This document shows positions 48,542 through 57,519 of a stretch of DNA of 64,000 nt, one piece after another. A model generated the notes under the pieces. The model searched no databases. It had not been told where the DNA came from and saw only the letters and a list, made by a program, of their open reading frames with translations. Positions within the stretch are counted from its first letter, which is position 1, and every line of letters starts with the position of its first letter. The position numbers were made by a program, and so were the translations under genes. Source of the stretch: Leisingera aquaemixtae (GTDB taxonomy: Bacteria; Pseudomonadota; Alphaproteobacteria; Rhodobacterales; Rhodobacteraceae); the NCBI RefSeq assembly GCF_001458395.1, contig NZ_CYSR01000002.1, forward strand, positions 275,774 through 339,773, given 5' to 3'.

Positions 48542-50689
48542 ATGAGCCGGGTCGAGAAACAGGGAATTCAGGTTGCGCCGGAACTGGCGGATTTCATTGA
48601 GAAACAGGCGCTGCCCGGTACCGGTGTCGAGGCCGAGGCGTTCTGGAAAGGCCTGGCGGAGCTGGTCAACGGCTTCGGGCCGGAAAACCGCGCGCTGCTG
48701 GCCAAGCGCGAGGACATCCAGGCCAGGATCGACGCCTGGCACATCGCCAACCGGGACAAGCCGCATGACCACGAAGCCTACAAGGCGTTCCTGGCGGAGA
48801 TCGGCTACCTGCTGCCGGAGGGCGGCGATTTCGAGATCGAAACGCAGAATGTCGACCCTGAGATCGCATCGGTGCCCGGTCCGCAGCTGGTGGTGCCGAT
48901 CACCAACGCGCGCTATGCGCTGAACGCGGCAAACGCGCGCTGGGGCAGCCTGTATGATGCGTTCTATGGCACCGATGCGATGGGCACGCCCGCCCCCGCG
49001 GGCGGCTACGACAAGGGCCGCGGCGCCCGGGTTGTGGCACGCGCGCGGGTGTTCCTGGACGAAGCCTTCCCGGTTGATGGCGCCAGCCATGCCGATGCGC
49101 GGCGCTATCATGTGCAGGACGGCCAGCTGCTGATTGATGATCTGCCGTTGTCGCAGCCGGAGAAATTCGCAGGCTACCGCGGCAACCCCAAGGCGCCGGA
49201 ATCCGTGCTGCTGCGCAATAATGGGCTTCATGTGGAGCTGGTCTTTGACCGCGCCCATGCGATTGGCGCGCGCGATCAGGCGGGCCTTGCAGATGTGCGG
49301 CTGGAAAGCGCGATGTCGGCGATCATGGACTGCGAGGACTCGGTTGCCTGTGTCGATGCCGAGGACAAGGTGCTGGCCTATTCAAACTGGCTGGGCCTGA
49401 TGAAGGGCGATCTGGAGACCAACCTGGAAAAGGGCGGCAAGATCATCACCCGCCGCCTGAACCCGGATTTCGGCTTCACCGCGCCGGATGGCACTGCCAA
49501 AACCGTGAAGGGCCGCGCTCTGCTGTGGGTGCGCAACGTCGGCCATCTGATGACCAACCCGGCAGTTCTGGATAAGGACGGCAACGAGGCCTTCGAGGGG
49601 CTGCTGGATGCGCTGATCACCGTGCTGATCGCCAAGCACGACCTGAAACGAGAGGGCGGCAACTCCGCTCTGGGCTCGGTCTATGTGGTGAAGCCGAAGA
49701 TGCACGGGCCGGAGGAAGCGGGTTTCACCAACCGGATCTTTGACAAGGTCGAGGATATTCTCGGCCTGCCACGCCACACCGTGAAAATCGGTATCATGGA
49801 TGAGGAGCGCCGCACCTCGGTGAACCTCAAGGAATGTATCCGCGCCGCCAGGCACCGGGTGGCTTTCATCAACACCGGTTTTCTAGACCGCACCGGCGAT
49901 GAGATCCACACCTCGATGGAGGCGGGGCCGTTCTCCCGCAAGGATTTCATCAAGCGCAAGGGCTGGATCGGGGCCTATGAGAACCTGAACGTGGATATCG
50001 GCCTGGAATGCGGGCTGTCCGGAAAGGCGCAGATCGGCAAGGGCATGTGGGCGATGCCCGACATGATGGCAGCGATGCTGGAGCAGAAGATCGAGCATCC
50101 GAAATCCGGCGCCAACTGCGCCTGGGTGCCGAGCCCGACCGCCGCCACCCTGCACGCGCTGCATTACCACAAGGTCGATGTGTTCGCCGTGCAGGAAAAG
50201 CTGAAGGCCGGCGGCCGCCGCGCCCATGTGGACGGCATCCTGGAAATCCCGCTGGCCACCTACCGCAAGTGGACGCCTGAGCAGATCGCCCGCGAGGTGG
50301 ACAACAATGCGCAAGGGATCCTGGGCTATGTGGTGCGCTGGATCGACCAGGGCGTCGGCTGCTCCAAAGTGCCGGATATCAACAACGTCGGCCTGATGGA
50401 GGACCGCGCCACCTGCCGGATTTCCGCCCAGCATATCGCCAACTGGCTGCATCACGGCGTGGTCAGCGAGGACGAGGTGATGGGCAGCTTGCGCAAGATG
50501 GCCAAGGTGGTGGACGAGCAGAACCGCGGCGACAACAGTTACCGCCCGATGGCGCCGGGCTTTGACACCATCGCCTTCCAAGCGGCCTGCGATCTGGTGT
50601 TCAAAGGGCGGGTGCAGCCCTCGGGCTATACCGAGCCGGTGCTGCACGCCCGCCGTCTGGAGCTGAAGGCCCAGGAAGCTTCGGCCTGA
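48542..50689 (+). CDS. glcB: Malate synthase G
   Basis: Cytoplasmic enzyme condensing glyoxylate with acetyl-CoA to malate. From ATG 48542 (GGAAGGAG upstream) the protein has 715 residues, the monomeric G isoform rather than the shorter A isoform. Seen are [15 protein letters not shown] in the TIM barrel (catalytic acid region), [24 protein letters not shown], the [17 protein letters not shown] arginine region and the C-terminal helical plug. A GlcG-like gene follows on the same strand after 114 bases. Isocitrate lyase is not in this window. Confidence 0.97.
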   Translation: MSRVEKQGIQVAPELADFIEKQALPGTGVEAEAFWKGLAELVNGFGPENRALLAKREDIQARIDAWHIANRDKPHDHEAYKAFLAEIGYLLPEGGDFEIETQNVDPEIASVPGPQLVVPITNARYALNAANARWGSLYDAFYGTDAMGTPAPAGGYDKGRGARVVARARVFLDEAFPVDGASHADARRYHVQDGQLLIDDLPLSQPEKFAGYRGNPKAPESVLLRNNGLHVELVFDRAHAIGARDQAGLADVRLESAMSAIMDCEDSVACVDAEDKVLAYSNWLGLMKGDLETNLEKGGKIITRRLNPDFGFTAPDGTAKTVKGRALLWVRNVGHLMTNPAVLDKDGNEAFEGLLDALITVLIAKHDLKREGGNSALGSVYVVKPKMHGPEEAGFTNRIFDKVEDILGLPRHTVKIGIMDEERRTSVNLKECIRAARHRVAFINTGFLDRTGDEIHTSMEAGPFSRKDFIKRKGWIGAYENLNVDIGLECGLSGKAQIGKGMWAMPDMMAAMLEQKIEHPKSGANCAWVPSPTAATLHALHYHKVDVFAVQEKLKAGGRRAHVDGILEIPLATYRKWTPEQIAREVDNNAQGILGYVVRWIDQGVGCSKVPDINNVGLMEDRATCRISAQHIANWLHHGVVSEDEVMGSLRKMAKVVDEQNRGDNSYRPMAPGFDTIAFQAACDLVFKGRVQPSGYTEPVLHARRLELKAQEASA

Positions 50690-50705
50690 TTGCGTCAAAC
50701 TGACC

Positions 50706-50766
50706 CCGGGAAACAGTTTCCCGGAAACAACGGGTAGTCAAAGGGGGACTTTTGGCCTCCTTTTTC
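50706..50766 (+). terminator. Hairpins after glcB
   Basis: CCGGGAAAC-A-GTTTCCCGG (50706-50724) is perfect. A second stem (AAAGGGGG at 50740-50747 with CCTCCTTT at 50756-50763, one mismatch) is followed by TTCCTTT. The second is the likelier intrinsic terminator. Confidence 0.6.
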
Positions 50767-50803
50767 CTTTCGTAACGTAACGTCAGCGGGAGGAAGGCCA
50801 CAC

Positions 50804-51232
50804 ATGGCAGGGATTTCATTGGATCAGGCACGCACCATCATCCGGGCGGCGCTGGACAGCGGGCACGGGCGCAACTTGAAACCGCTGTCGGTGGTGGTGC
50901 TGGATGCCGGCGGCCACATGCAGGCGTTCGAGCGCGAGGACGGTGCCGCGCCGGGCCGGTTTGCGATTGCCCACGGCAAGGCCTACGGCGCGGTGATGCT
51001 GGGCATGGCGGGCACGGCGCAGATGGCGCGGGCCGAAAGCCAGGCCTATTTCATGGCAGCGGTGAATGGGGTCTATGGCGGTCAGGTGGTGCCAGTGCCC
51101 GGCGGCGTGCTGGTCAGGGATGGCTCAGGTAACGTGATCGGGGCGGTTGGCGTGACCGGCGACACCTCTGACAATGACGCGGCCGCTGCAATTGCCGGGA
51201 TCGGAGCCGCGGGGCTGCACGGCGAAATCTGA
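50804..51232 (+). CDS. GlcG/HbpS-family protein
   Basis: A 142-residue single-domain protein of the GlcG/HbpS (heme-degrading or heme-binding) fold. Family landmarks are SLDQARTIIRAAL at the N-terminus, LSVVVLDAGGHMQAFERED, SQAYFMAAVNGVYGGQVVPVPGGVLVRD and the C-terminal GAVGVTGDTSDNDAAAA. It is often found near glycolate/glyoxylate genes, which fits its place behind malate synthase G, although the terminator between them suggests separate transcripts. There is no signal peptide. The exact role is unknown. Confidence 0.87.
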   Translation: MAGISLDQARTIIRAALDSGHGRNLKPLSVVVLDAGGHMQAFEREDGAAPGRFAIAHGKAYGAVMLGMAGTAQMARAESQAYFMAAVNGVYGGQVVPVPGGVLVRDGSGNVIGAVGVTGDTSDNDAAAAIAGIGAAGLHGEI

Positions 51233-51342
51233 AATCAGCTCCCTCCCGCCGGGGCTGGAGGGAAGCTCGCTCAGGAGGCGGGAGGGAGCCCTGCTCCTGA
51301 AGCGGGAGGGGGGTCCGGCTTCAGGGCAGACGGCGCGCGCGC
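51233..51342. other. Purine-rich spacer between convergent genes
   Basis: Between the GlcG-like gene and the reverse fasciclin gene lie several imperfect copies of a GGAGG/GCGGGAGG-type motif. This may form weak hairpins with the nearby CTCCCTCCCGCC (51240-51251). No gene is present. Confidence 0.35.
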
Positions 51343-51825
51343 TTAGGGCAGCATGACGGCGTCAATCACATGAATGACGCCATTGGACGCTTCGATGTCC
51401 GCAGATGTGACCGTGGCGTCATTGATCTTGACCCCGCCGCCCATCGACACGGTGATCTCTTTGCCCATCACGGTTTCCGCGGTCATGCCGTCGCTCAGGT
51501 CCGACGACATCACCTTGCCCGGCACCACGTGGTAGGTGAGGATCTCTGTCAGCTGCGCGCGGTTTTCCGGCTTCAGCAGGGTTTCGACCGTGCCCTCCGG
51601 CAACGCCGCAAAGGCCTCATCGGTTGGTGCAAACACCGTGAAAGGTCCCTCGCCTTGCAGGGTGCCTACCAGATCGGCGGCGGTCAGTGCGGCGGTCAGG
51701 GTTTCGAACTGGCCGGCGGCGGTTGCGGTCGCGACGATATCCTTGGATCCGGCGGCAGCGTCCGAGGGCACCGACAGTCCGACGGCGATGGCAAGCGCAG
51801 TCAGGGGGAGGCGGTCAAAGAACAT
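51343..51825 (-). CDS. Secreted fasciclin (FAS1) domain protein
   Basis: A 160-residue protein with an N-terminal signal peptide ([21 protein letters not shown], cleavage near residue 25) and a single FAS1 domain. The H1 box is [17 protein letters not shown], the middle box [13 protein letters not shown], and the H2 box [18 protein letters not shown]1 proteins act in adhesion or cell-surface interactions and are exported to the periplasm or beyond. AAAGGAAA precedes the start. It is divergent from the XRE-cupin regulator. Confidence 0.93.
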   Translation of the reverse strand: MFFDRLPLTALAIAVGLSVPSDAAAGSKDIVATATAAGQFETLTAALTAADLVGTLQGEGPFTVFAPTDEAFAALPEGTVETLLKPENRAQLTEILTYHVVPGKVMSSDLSDGMTAETVMGKEITVSMGGGVKINDATVTSADIEASNGVIHVIDAVMLP

Positions 51826-51884
51826 GGGGTTTCCTTTCTGTCAGGTGCCAGAGGAAGAGGGCAGGGCGGGCTGGCAGGGATAGC

Positions 51885-51914
51885 TTGACATGCAAAAAAT
51901 TTGCATGAGATACA
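51885..51914 (+). promoter_or_regulatory. Promoter with embedded operator, XRE-cupin gene
   Basis: A perfect -35 TTGACA (51885-51890) is followed by a weak -10 (about 51908-51914). Between them, sharing the last -35 base, is the perfect inverted repeat ATGCAAA-AAA-TTTGCAT (51890-51906). A bound regulator would block RNA polymerase, which predicts repression, probably autorepression. Confidence 0.6.
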
Positions 51915-51924
51915 CGTTTGTGTG

Positions 51925-51945
51925 AGGTGCATTATTTTTGCACCT
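51925..51945. promoter_or_regulatory. Second inverted repeat, XRE-cupin leader
   Basis: AGGTGCA-TTATTTT-TGCACCT, perfect 7-bp arms, 44 bases before the start codon. It shares TGCA halves with the operator upstream and could be a second site or an mRNA hairpin. Confidence 0.5.
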
Positions 51946-51988
51946 GGGTAAAATGTTCCGCAGAGGTATTGCCCCGGAGGTCAAAACC

Positions 51989-52609
51989 ATGAGCAAGCCC
52001 ATGCTGTCCGAGACGCTGCAGGAAGGTTTGGAAGCCTACAGAATCGGCCCCAAGCTGCGCAGTCTGCGCCAGGGTAAGGACATGGGGCTGGCGCAGCTGG
52101 GCGAACACACCGGCCTGTCGGCGGCGATGCTGTCGCGGATCGAACGCGGGCAGGTGTTTCCGACTTTGGCGACCTTGCTGCGCGTCGCGATGGTGTTCGG
52201 GGTCGGGCTGGATCACTTCTTCGGCCCGGGTGAGGACGCGCCGGTGCTGGAGGTGGTACGTGCGCAGGACCGGCTGAAACTGGGCGACAAGACCAGCGGG
52301 CCGCTGTCCTACCTGTTCGAAAGCCTGGATTTCCCGGTGACCAAAAGCCGGTTCCAGTCCTATCTTGCGGAGTTTTCCGGCAACGGCGCCGAAAGCGCCC
52401 CCCACGCGCATCCGGGCGCGGAAATGATCTATGTGATCGAAGGACGGCTGGAGCTGGGCATTCACGGCCGCACTGAGGTTCTGGACAAGGGCGACGCGGT
52501 CTATTTCGACGCAGGCTTCGCCCACAGCTACCGTGCGGTGCCGGGGCAGCGGTGCCGCGCCGTGGTGGTGGTCTCGCGGGACGGCGCGCCGGACAGCCCG
52601 GCGGGCTGA
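51989..52609 (+). CDS. XRE-family regulator with C-terminal cupin domain
   Basis: A 206-residue regulator from ATG 51989 (GGAGG upstream). The N-terminal HTH_3 domain covers about residues 20-75 (LRSLRQGKDMGLAQLGEHTGLSAAMLSRIERGQ). The C-terminal cupin_2 barrel (about 125-195) has the His-rich ligand region APHAHPGAEMIYVIEGRLEL. The architecture is that of PuuR-like sensors of small metabolites. The next gene encodes a PuuD-like gamma-glutamyl hydrolase, so polyamine or gamma-glutamyl compounds are possible ligands. Operator candidates lie at 51890-51906 and 51925-51945. Confidence 0.9.
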   Translation: MSKPMLSETLQEGLEAYRIGPKLRSLRQGKDMGLAQLGEHTGLSAAMLSRIERGQVFPTLATLLRVAMVFGVGLDHFFGPGEDAPVLEVVRAQDRLKLGDKTSGPLSYLFESLDFPVTKSRFQSYLAEFSGNGAESAPHAHPGAEMIYVIEGRLELGIHGRTEVLDKGDAVYFDAGFAHSYRAVPGQRCRAVVVVSRDGAPDSPAG

Positions 52610-52740
52610 ACCGGGGCGGCAAGCCGCCTGCTGACGCAGGGTTGTGCAGGTGTGAACACTGTGTTGCTCTGCGCCGCCTGTTGAACCCGTGCAGTGTCAG
52701 GGCTACGTTTTTCTTCAGGAAATGAAATTACGAGTGGATC

Positions 52741-53520
52741 ATGACGCGACCCAAGGTTGGCATTATCGGCAACTCCTATCTGCTTAACGATCAGTACCCC
52801 GTGCATGCGGGCGGCACGATGAATTCCGAAGCAATTGCCGAGGTCGCGGGTTGTATGCCGCTGATGATCCCCTCCGACCCGCGCTTTGTCACCGTTGAGG
52901 AGCTGCTGCACACGTTCGACGGCTTCCTGCTGACGGGCGGGCGGCCGAATGTGCACCCGCACGAATACGGCGAAGCAGAGACCGAGGCGCATGGCGCCTT
53001 TGACCGGGCGCGCGATGCCATCACCCTGCCGCTGGTCCGCGCCTGCGTGGAGCGCGGCCAGCCGTTCCTGGGCATCTGCCGCGGCTTTCAGGAGGTTAAC
53101 GTGGCGATGGGCGGCTCGCTGCACCCCGAGATCCGCGATCTACCGGGCCGGCTGAACCACCGGATGCCGCCGGACGGCACGCTGGAAGAGAAATTTGCCC
53201 TGCGCCACAGCGTCCGGTTCAGCGCGGGCGGTGTGTTCCACCGTCTGTTCGGCGCCGAGGAAGTGATGACCAACACCCTGCACGGCCAGGGCATCAAGCG
53301 CCCGGGCGCGCGGGTGGTGGTGGACGGGCAGGCCCCCGACGGCACCCCCGAGGCGATCTTTATCAAGGACGCGCCAGGTTTTACCCTGTCGGTGCAATGG
53401 CATCCGGAATGGGATGCAGCGAGCGATCCGGTGTCGCGCCCGCTGTTTGAGGCGTTCGGGGCCGCAGTGCGGACCTGGGCGGACGGCGGGGCACAGACCG
53501 GTTTTCAGAAATCTGCATAG
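52741..53520 (+). CDS. PuuD-like gamma-glutamyl-GABA hydrolase (peptidase C26)
   Basis: A 259-residue class I glutamine-amidotransferase-like hydrolase. The nucleophile elbow GICRGFQEVNV has Cys113; the His-Glu pair is in QWHPEW (His221, Glu223). The family pattern FDGFLLTGGRPNVHPHEYGE is also present. In E. coli PuuD splits gamma-glutamyl-GABA in putrescine breakdown; the real substrate here is not proven, and no PuuA-like synthetase is nearby. It follows the XRE-cupin regulator by 131 bases on the same strand. Confidence 0.9.
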   Translation: MTRPKVGIIGNSYLLNDQYPVHAGGTMNSEAIAEVAGCMPLMIPSDPRFVTVEELLHTFDGFLLTGGRPNVHPHEYGEAETEAHGAFDRARDAITLPLVRACVERGQPFLGICRGFQEVNVAMGGSLHPEIRDLPGRLNHRMPPDGTLEEKFALRHSVRFSAGGVFHRLFGAEEVMTNTLHGQGIKRPGARVVVDGQAPDGTPEAIFIKDAPGFTLSVQWHPEWDAASDPVSRPLFEAFGAAVRTWADGGAQTGFQKSA

Positions 53521-53545
53521 ATGCGTTTGGTTAAAAGGTTTGAGT

Positions 53546-54061
53546 ATGAAAGGTGATGCGGAAGAGGGCGCGCCCCGCAGCGGGGGCCGTTACAAAATCC
53601 GGCAGTTCAGGGCAGACGATGCGGAGGACCTGGCGGAAGTGTTCCGCTCTGCGGTGCACGGCATCGCAAGCCGCTTCTATACGCCGGAGCAGATCAACGC
53701 CTGGTGCCCCGGCGCACCGCCGGCCGCGGCTATCGGGCAGAAGCTGTCGGACGGGCGGGCGGCCTGGGTGGCGGTGGATGAGAAGGGCGCGCCGGCGGCC
53801 TTCATCGACCTGGAATCCGATGGCCATATCGACATGCTGTTCTGCCACCCCCGCGCGGCCGGGCAGGGCGCCGCAGCGGCGCTTTACGGGCGGCTGGAGA
53901 CGGCGGCGCTGCGCCAGGGGCTCAAGCTGCTTTATGTCGAGGCCAGCGAAGCCGCGCGCGGTTTTTTCGAGCGGCAGGGCTTTGCCGTGGACCGCCGCCG
54001 CGAGTTTGAGCGCAGCGGTGTGAAACTCCACAACTACCGGATGGTCAAGATTCTGGGCTGA
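53546..54061 (+). CDS. GNAT-family N-acetyltransferase
   Basis: A 171-residue protein from ATG 53546. GNAT motifs are IRQFRADDAEDLAEVFRSAVHGIASRFYTPEQINAW at the N-terminus, the acetyl-CoA loop region LFCHPRAAGQGAAAALYGRLE and the last motif LYVEASEAARGFFERQGFAV. It resembles small-molecule acetyltransferases; the substrate is unknown. It starts 25 bases after the PuuD-like gene and may be co-transcribed with it. Confidence 0.9.
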   Translation: MKGDAEEGAPRSGGRYKIRQFRADDAEDLAEVFRSAVHGIASRFYTPEQINAWCPGAPPAAAIGQKLSDGRAAWVAVDEKGAPAAFIDLESDGHIDMLFCHPRAAGQGAAAALYGRLETAALRQGLKLLYVEASEAARGFFERQGFAVDRRREFERSGVKLHNYRMVKILG

Positions 54062-54100
54062 GCTGGCCGCGCGGCCAGAGGGGGCTGGCTGCGGCTGCGT

Positions 54101-56341
54101 TCAGGCCAGCAGATCGAAGTCCCGCGCCAGCGGCAGCCGCCGCGCCCGCTTGCCGGTGAGGTCGAACAGCGCGTTTGCCAGGGCCGGGGCCGCGGGCGGG
54201 GTTCCGGGCTCGCCTGCGCCGCCGATATGCGGCTGCTCCTCCAGAATGCGCACCTCCACCTGCGGCATCGTATGCATGCGGATGGCGTCGTAATCGGGGA
54301 AATTCACCTGCTCCGCAGCGCCATCGGCAAAGGTGATTTCTCCGAACATCGCTGCCGACAGCCCATAGGCCATGCCGCCAAACATCTGCGCCTCCAGGTT
54401 CCGCGGGTCCAGCCCAACGCCCAGGTCAGCGGCGATCCAGGCTTTGCGGAGCCGGATCAGCCCGTCTTCCTCTGCGACTTCGATAACCTGCGCCACCGGA
54501 GTGCCGAAGCTGTAGGTCATGGCAACACCGCGGCCCACGCCCTCCGGCGTCGTGCCGGTCCAGCCGGACATCTCCCGGACCGCCTCCAGCACCTTGGCGG
54601 CGGGGGCCCATTCCTGGCGCGCCAGCTCAAGGCGGAACGCCAGCGGGTCGGCGCCCGCAGCATGGGCCAGCTCGTCCACAAAGCATTCCATGAAAAAGCC
54701 GTTGATCGACGCGCCGACAGAGCGCCAGAAGCCCACCGGGATTTGCAGGTCCGCTGCATAGCCGCGGATGCGGTAATTCGGGATTGCGTAGGGCTGGTTG
54801 AAGGCGCCGTCGGTCAAGGCGGCGTCCGGGCCGCTCGGCGGCAGGCCGATCCAGCGCTTCATCGCCTGCGCGGTCGGCGACTGGCCGGCAATTTGCCCGT
54901 CCAGCAGCAGCGCCTTGCCGTCCTTCACCGCACCGCGGAACCGCGCCACCGAGGCCGGGCGGTAGAAATCATGGGTCATGTCCTCCTCCCGGCTCCAGGT
55001 CAGTTGCACCGGGGTGCCCGGCATCTGCCCGGCCAGGCGCGCGGCATAGACGGCAAAGTCGGTCTCGCCCCGGCGCCCGAAGCCGCCGCCCATCAGGGTG
55101 GTGTTCACCTCCACCTGCTCCGGTGCGATCCCCAGTGCCTTGGCGCAGTGATCCCGCACCAGCATCGGCCCCTGGCTGCCACACCAGATCTGCAGGCGGG
55201 AGCCATCGAACAGCGCAGTGGCGTTGAGCGGCTCCATGGTTGCATGCGCCAGATAGGGCACCTCGTAGTCCGCCGTTACCTCCTGCGCGCCGTCCGGCAG
55301 GGTTTCGGCGTCGCCGTCATCGCGCAGGGTGGAGTTCGGCTTGGCCTCAAACGCCGCGCGGATTGCGGCGGAGATGTCTTCCTGGCTGGCCGGGATGGGG
55401 GCTGCGCCCCAGTCGAATTCGATCGCTTCCAGCGCCTGGATCGCCAGCCAGGTGTTGCGGCCGACAGCGGCAACCGCATCGCCAAGATCCGCGACCCGTT
55501 CGATGCCCGGCATCTGCAGGGCAGCGGCGGCGTCAAAGCCCTTCATCGCGCCGCCCAGATGAGGGTTTGCCTTCAGCGCCGCGAACTTCATGCCAGGCAG
55601 GCGCACATCAATGCCGAACTGCGCGGTGCCCGTGGCCTTGTCCGCCATGTCCACCCGCGGCTGGGACTTGCCCAGCAGCCGCCATTCGCTGCGCGGGCGC
55701 AGAGGGGCGTCGACCGGCTCCAGCCGGGCCGCATCTGCTGCCAGCTCGGTATAGGCGATCTCCGCGCCATCCGGCGCGACCACGGTGCCGTCCTTGGTGC
55801 TAAGCTGGCCGCGGCTGACGCCCAGGCGCTGGGCTGCGGCCTCCTTCAGCGTTTCCCGGGCAGAGGCACCGGCCAGCCGCATCCGCTCAAACCCGTCTTT
55901 CATCGAGGTCGAGCCGCCGGTCACCTGCAGATCCAGCAGCTTGCCCGCCTGGCCCAGCAGTTCGCCCAGCGAGTGCATGAACCTGGACTTGTCATAGCCG
56001 GTGCTCGGCAGCGCCTCGCTCATCAGGGCAGAGTTGTAATAGGCCTTGGCGGCGGGCCCGTGCAGCACCTCCACCTGCTCCAGCGTCACGTCCAGTTCCT
56101 CGGCGATCAGCGCGGCCCAGGTGGTGTGCACACCCTGGCCCATCTCGGCGCGCGGGGCGATCAGGGTGATCTTCCGGTCCGAGATCATCACGAAGGGGTT
56201 GAACGCCACTTCCCCGTCGCCGGGCTTCAGCGGGTTCGGGGCGGGGCGGCTCACGTAATAGGCGCCAAATGCCACCCCGCCGACGATGGCGGCAGAGCCG
56301 ATCAGGAAGCTGCGGCGGGCGATTTTCTTGAAACTGGCCAT
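54101..56341 (-). CDS. Isoquinoline 1-oxidoreductase-like molybdoenzyme, large (beta) subunit
   Basis: A 746-residue molybdopterin-binding subunit of the xanthine dehydrogenase superfamily, IorB type. The N-terminus is a twin-arginine signal (KIARRSFLIGSAAIVGG), so the folded enzyme is exported to the periplasm. Cofactor regions include EMGQGVHTTWAALIAEE, TLMGGGFGRRGETDF, VGFWRSVGASINGFFMECFVDE and the catalytic glutamate in GGAGEPGTPPAAPALANALF. It is coupled to the 2Fe-2S subunit three bases upstream. No cytochrome subunit or XdhC-like chaperone is seen here. The natural substrate (N-heterocycle or aldehyde) is unknown. Confidence 0.92.
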   Translation of the reverse strand: MASFKKIARRSFLIGSAAIVGGVAFGAYYVSRPAPNPLKPGDGEVAFNPFVMISDRKITLIAPRAEMGQGVHTTWAALIAEELDVTLEQVEVLHGPAAKAYYNSALMSEALPSTGYDKSRFMHSLGELLGQAGKLLDLQVTGGSTSMKDGFERMRLAGASARETLKEAAAQRLGVSRGQLSTKDGTVVAPDGAEIAYTELAADAARLEPVDAPLRPRSEWRLLGKSQPRVDMADKATGTAQFGIDVRLPGMKFAALKANPHLGGAMKGFDAAAALQMPGIERVADLGDAVAAVGRNTWLAIQALEAIEFDWGAAPIPASQEDISAAIRAAFEAKPNSTLRDDGDAETLPDGAQEVTADYEVPYLAHATMEPLNATALFDGSRLQIWCGSQGPMLVRDHCAKALGIAPEQVEVNTTLMGGGFGRRGETDFAVYAARLAGQMPGTPVQLTWSREEDMTHDFYRPASVARFRGAVKDGKALLLDGQIAGQSPTAQAMKRWIGLPPSGPDAALTDGAFNQPYAIPNYRIRGYAADLQIPVGFWRSVGASINGFFMECFVDELAHAAGADPLAFRLELARQEWAPAAKVLEAVREMSGWTGTTPEGVGRGVAMTYSFGTPVAQVIEVAEEDGLIRLRKAWIAADLGVGLDPRNLEAQMFGGMAYGLSAAMFGEITFADGAAEQVNFPDYDAIRMHTMPQVEVRILEEQPHIGGAGEPGTPPAAPALANALFDLTGKRARRLPLARDFDLLA

Positions 56342-56344
56342 GAT

Positions 56345-56809
56345 TTACGCCTCCTGCATCTTTTGGGCGGCGGCGTGAATGGCGGCGCGGATCCGCGGGT
56401 AGGTGCCGCAGCGGCACAGGTTGCCTTGCATCGCCTCGTCAATTTCCGCATCCGAGGGGGCCGGGTTTTCCGCCAAGAGGCTGGCCGCCTGCATGATCTG
56501 GCCGGACTGGCAATAACCGCATTGCGCCACCTGATGCTCCACCCAGGCCTGCTGGATCGCGGCCATCGCATCCGGGGTGCCAAGGCCCTCGATCGTGGTC
56601 ACCTCGCCCCAGACATCCGACAGCGCCACCTGGCAGGAGCGCGCCGCCGCGCCGTCAATATGCACGGTGCAGGCGCCGCAGGCGGCCACGCCGCAGCCGA
56701 ACTTGGTGCCGGTGAGGCCGATCTCATCGCGCAGCACCCACAGCAGGGGGACATCCTCGGGCAGGTCCACCTGATGGGATTTTCCGTTGATGCGAAGCGT
56801 GGTGGACAT
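56345..56809 (-). CDS. 2Fe-2S subunit of the IorA type
   Basis: A 154-residue electron-transfer subunit. The plant-ferredoxin-type cluster motif is [16 protein letters not shown] with a further Cys (RSCQVAL), and the second cluster domain has [11 protein letters not shown] and [14 protein letters not shown]. There is no signal peptide; it would be exported with the Tat-bearing large subunit. It is the first gene of the two-gene unit, divergent from a TetR regulator. Confidence 0.94.
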   Translation of the reverse strand: MSTTLRINGKSHQVDLPEDVPLLWVLRDEIGLTGTKFGCGVAACGACTVHIDGAAARSCQVALSDVWGEVTTIEGLGTPDAMAAIQQAWVEHQVAQCGYCQSGQIMQAASLLAENPAPSDAEIDEAMQGNLCRCGTYPRIRAAIHAAAQKMQEA

Positions 56810-56860
56810 GGCCTGTCTTCCTCTGCTGGGGTGCTGACAAATGTAATCGAAAGTGTCAGT

Positions 56861-56874
56861 ATGTCAATTGACAT
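56861..56874. promoter_or_regulatory. Palindromic operator between iorAB-like genes and tetR
   Basis: ATGTCAATTGACAT is a perfect 14-base palindrome in the 94-base divergent gap. Outer CTGACA/TGTCAG repeats (about 56834-56859) surround the same region. It is the likely TetR site controlling both directions. Confidence 0.65.
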
Positions 56875-56903
56875 TTTTTGCAATTTCTGTCAGAGGCTGA
56901 ACC

Positions 56904-57485
56904 ATGAACATGGCAGGCATTGATCCAAAACAGCAGGCAATCCTTGAGGCCGCCTGGGCGGCGTTCTCCACCTATGGGTTCCGCAAGACCTCGATGGACG
57001 ACATTGCCAAGGGGGCAGGCATGTCGCGCCCGGCGCTGTATCTTCATTTCAAGAACAAGGAGGCGATCTTCCGGGCGCTTGTGGCCGCGTATTACAGCAA
57101 TGCGGCAGAGAACGTCCGCGCCGGGCTGGCCTCTAAAGGCACCTTGTCAGACCGTCTGCTGGCCGCCTTTGCCGGGCAGGGCGGCGAAGCGATTGAGTCG
57201 ATGATGGCGTCAGCTCACGGGATGGAGCTGTTCGAGGTCACCAAGAACGTCGCGGGTGAGGAGATCGAAGCGGGCGAGGCGGCCCTGCGCGGGCTTTACG
57301 CCGCCTGGCTGCAGCAGCAGGCAGAGGCCGGGCAGGCGGCGCTGCCCGGGGATGCCGGCGTGATCGCCCGGACAGTGTGCGCGTCCCTCAAAGGCATCAA
57401 GCAAACCGCCGGCGATTTTGCCGCCTATCAGGCCGGGGTGCGCCAGCTGGCGGCCCTCGTCGGGGCCGGGCTGACGCCGCGCTGA
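56904..57485 (+). CDS. TetR-family transcriptional regulator
   Basis: A 193-residue regulator. The N-terminal TetR HTH is AAWAAFSTYGFRKTSMDDIAKGAGMSRPALYLHFKNKEAIFRAL (about residues 16-60), followed by a helical ligand domain. It is divergent from the molybdoenzyme pair across a 94-base gap that contains a perfect palindrome. By usual TetR logic it represses itself and the iorAB-like genes until an inducer, perhaps the enzyme substrate, binds. It is convergent with kynA. Confidence 0.93.
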   Translation: MNMAGIDPKQQAILEAAWAAFSTYGFRKTSMDDIAKGAGMSRPALYLHFKNKEAIFRALVAAYYSNAAENVRAGLASKGTLSDRLLAAFAGQGGEAIESMMASAHGMELFEVTKNVAGEEIEAGEAALRGLYAAWLQQQAEAGQAALPGDAGVIARTVCASLKGIKQTAGDFAAYQAGVRQLAALVGAGLTPR

Positions 57486-57519
57486 GGGGGCGGGCCGGAC
57501 GCGCCTAGCCGCGCGTTCG

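Noticed and set aside
54227..56923. 898-residue forward ORF antisense to the molybdoenzyme genes
   Set aside because: Shadow of a high-GC gene: His/Arg/Gly-rich, no ribosome site, and the reverse strand has full family motifs.
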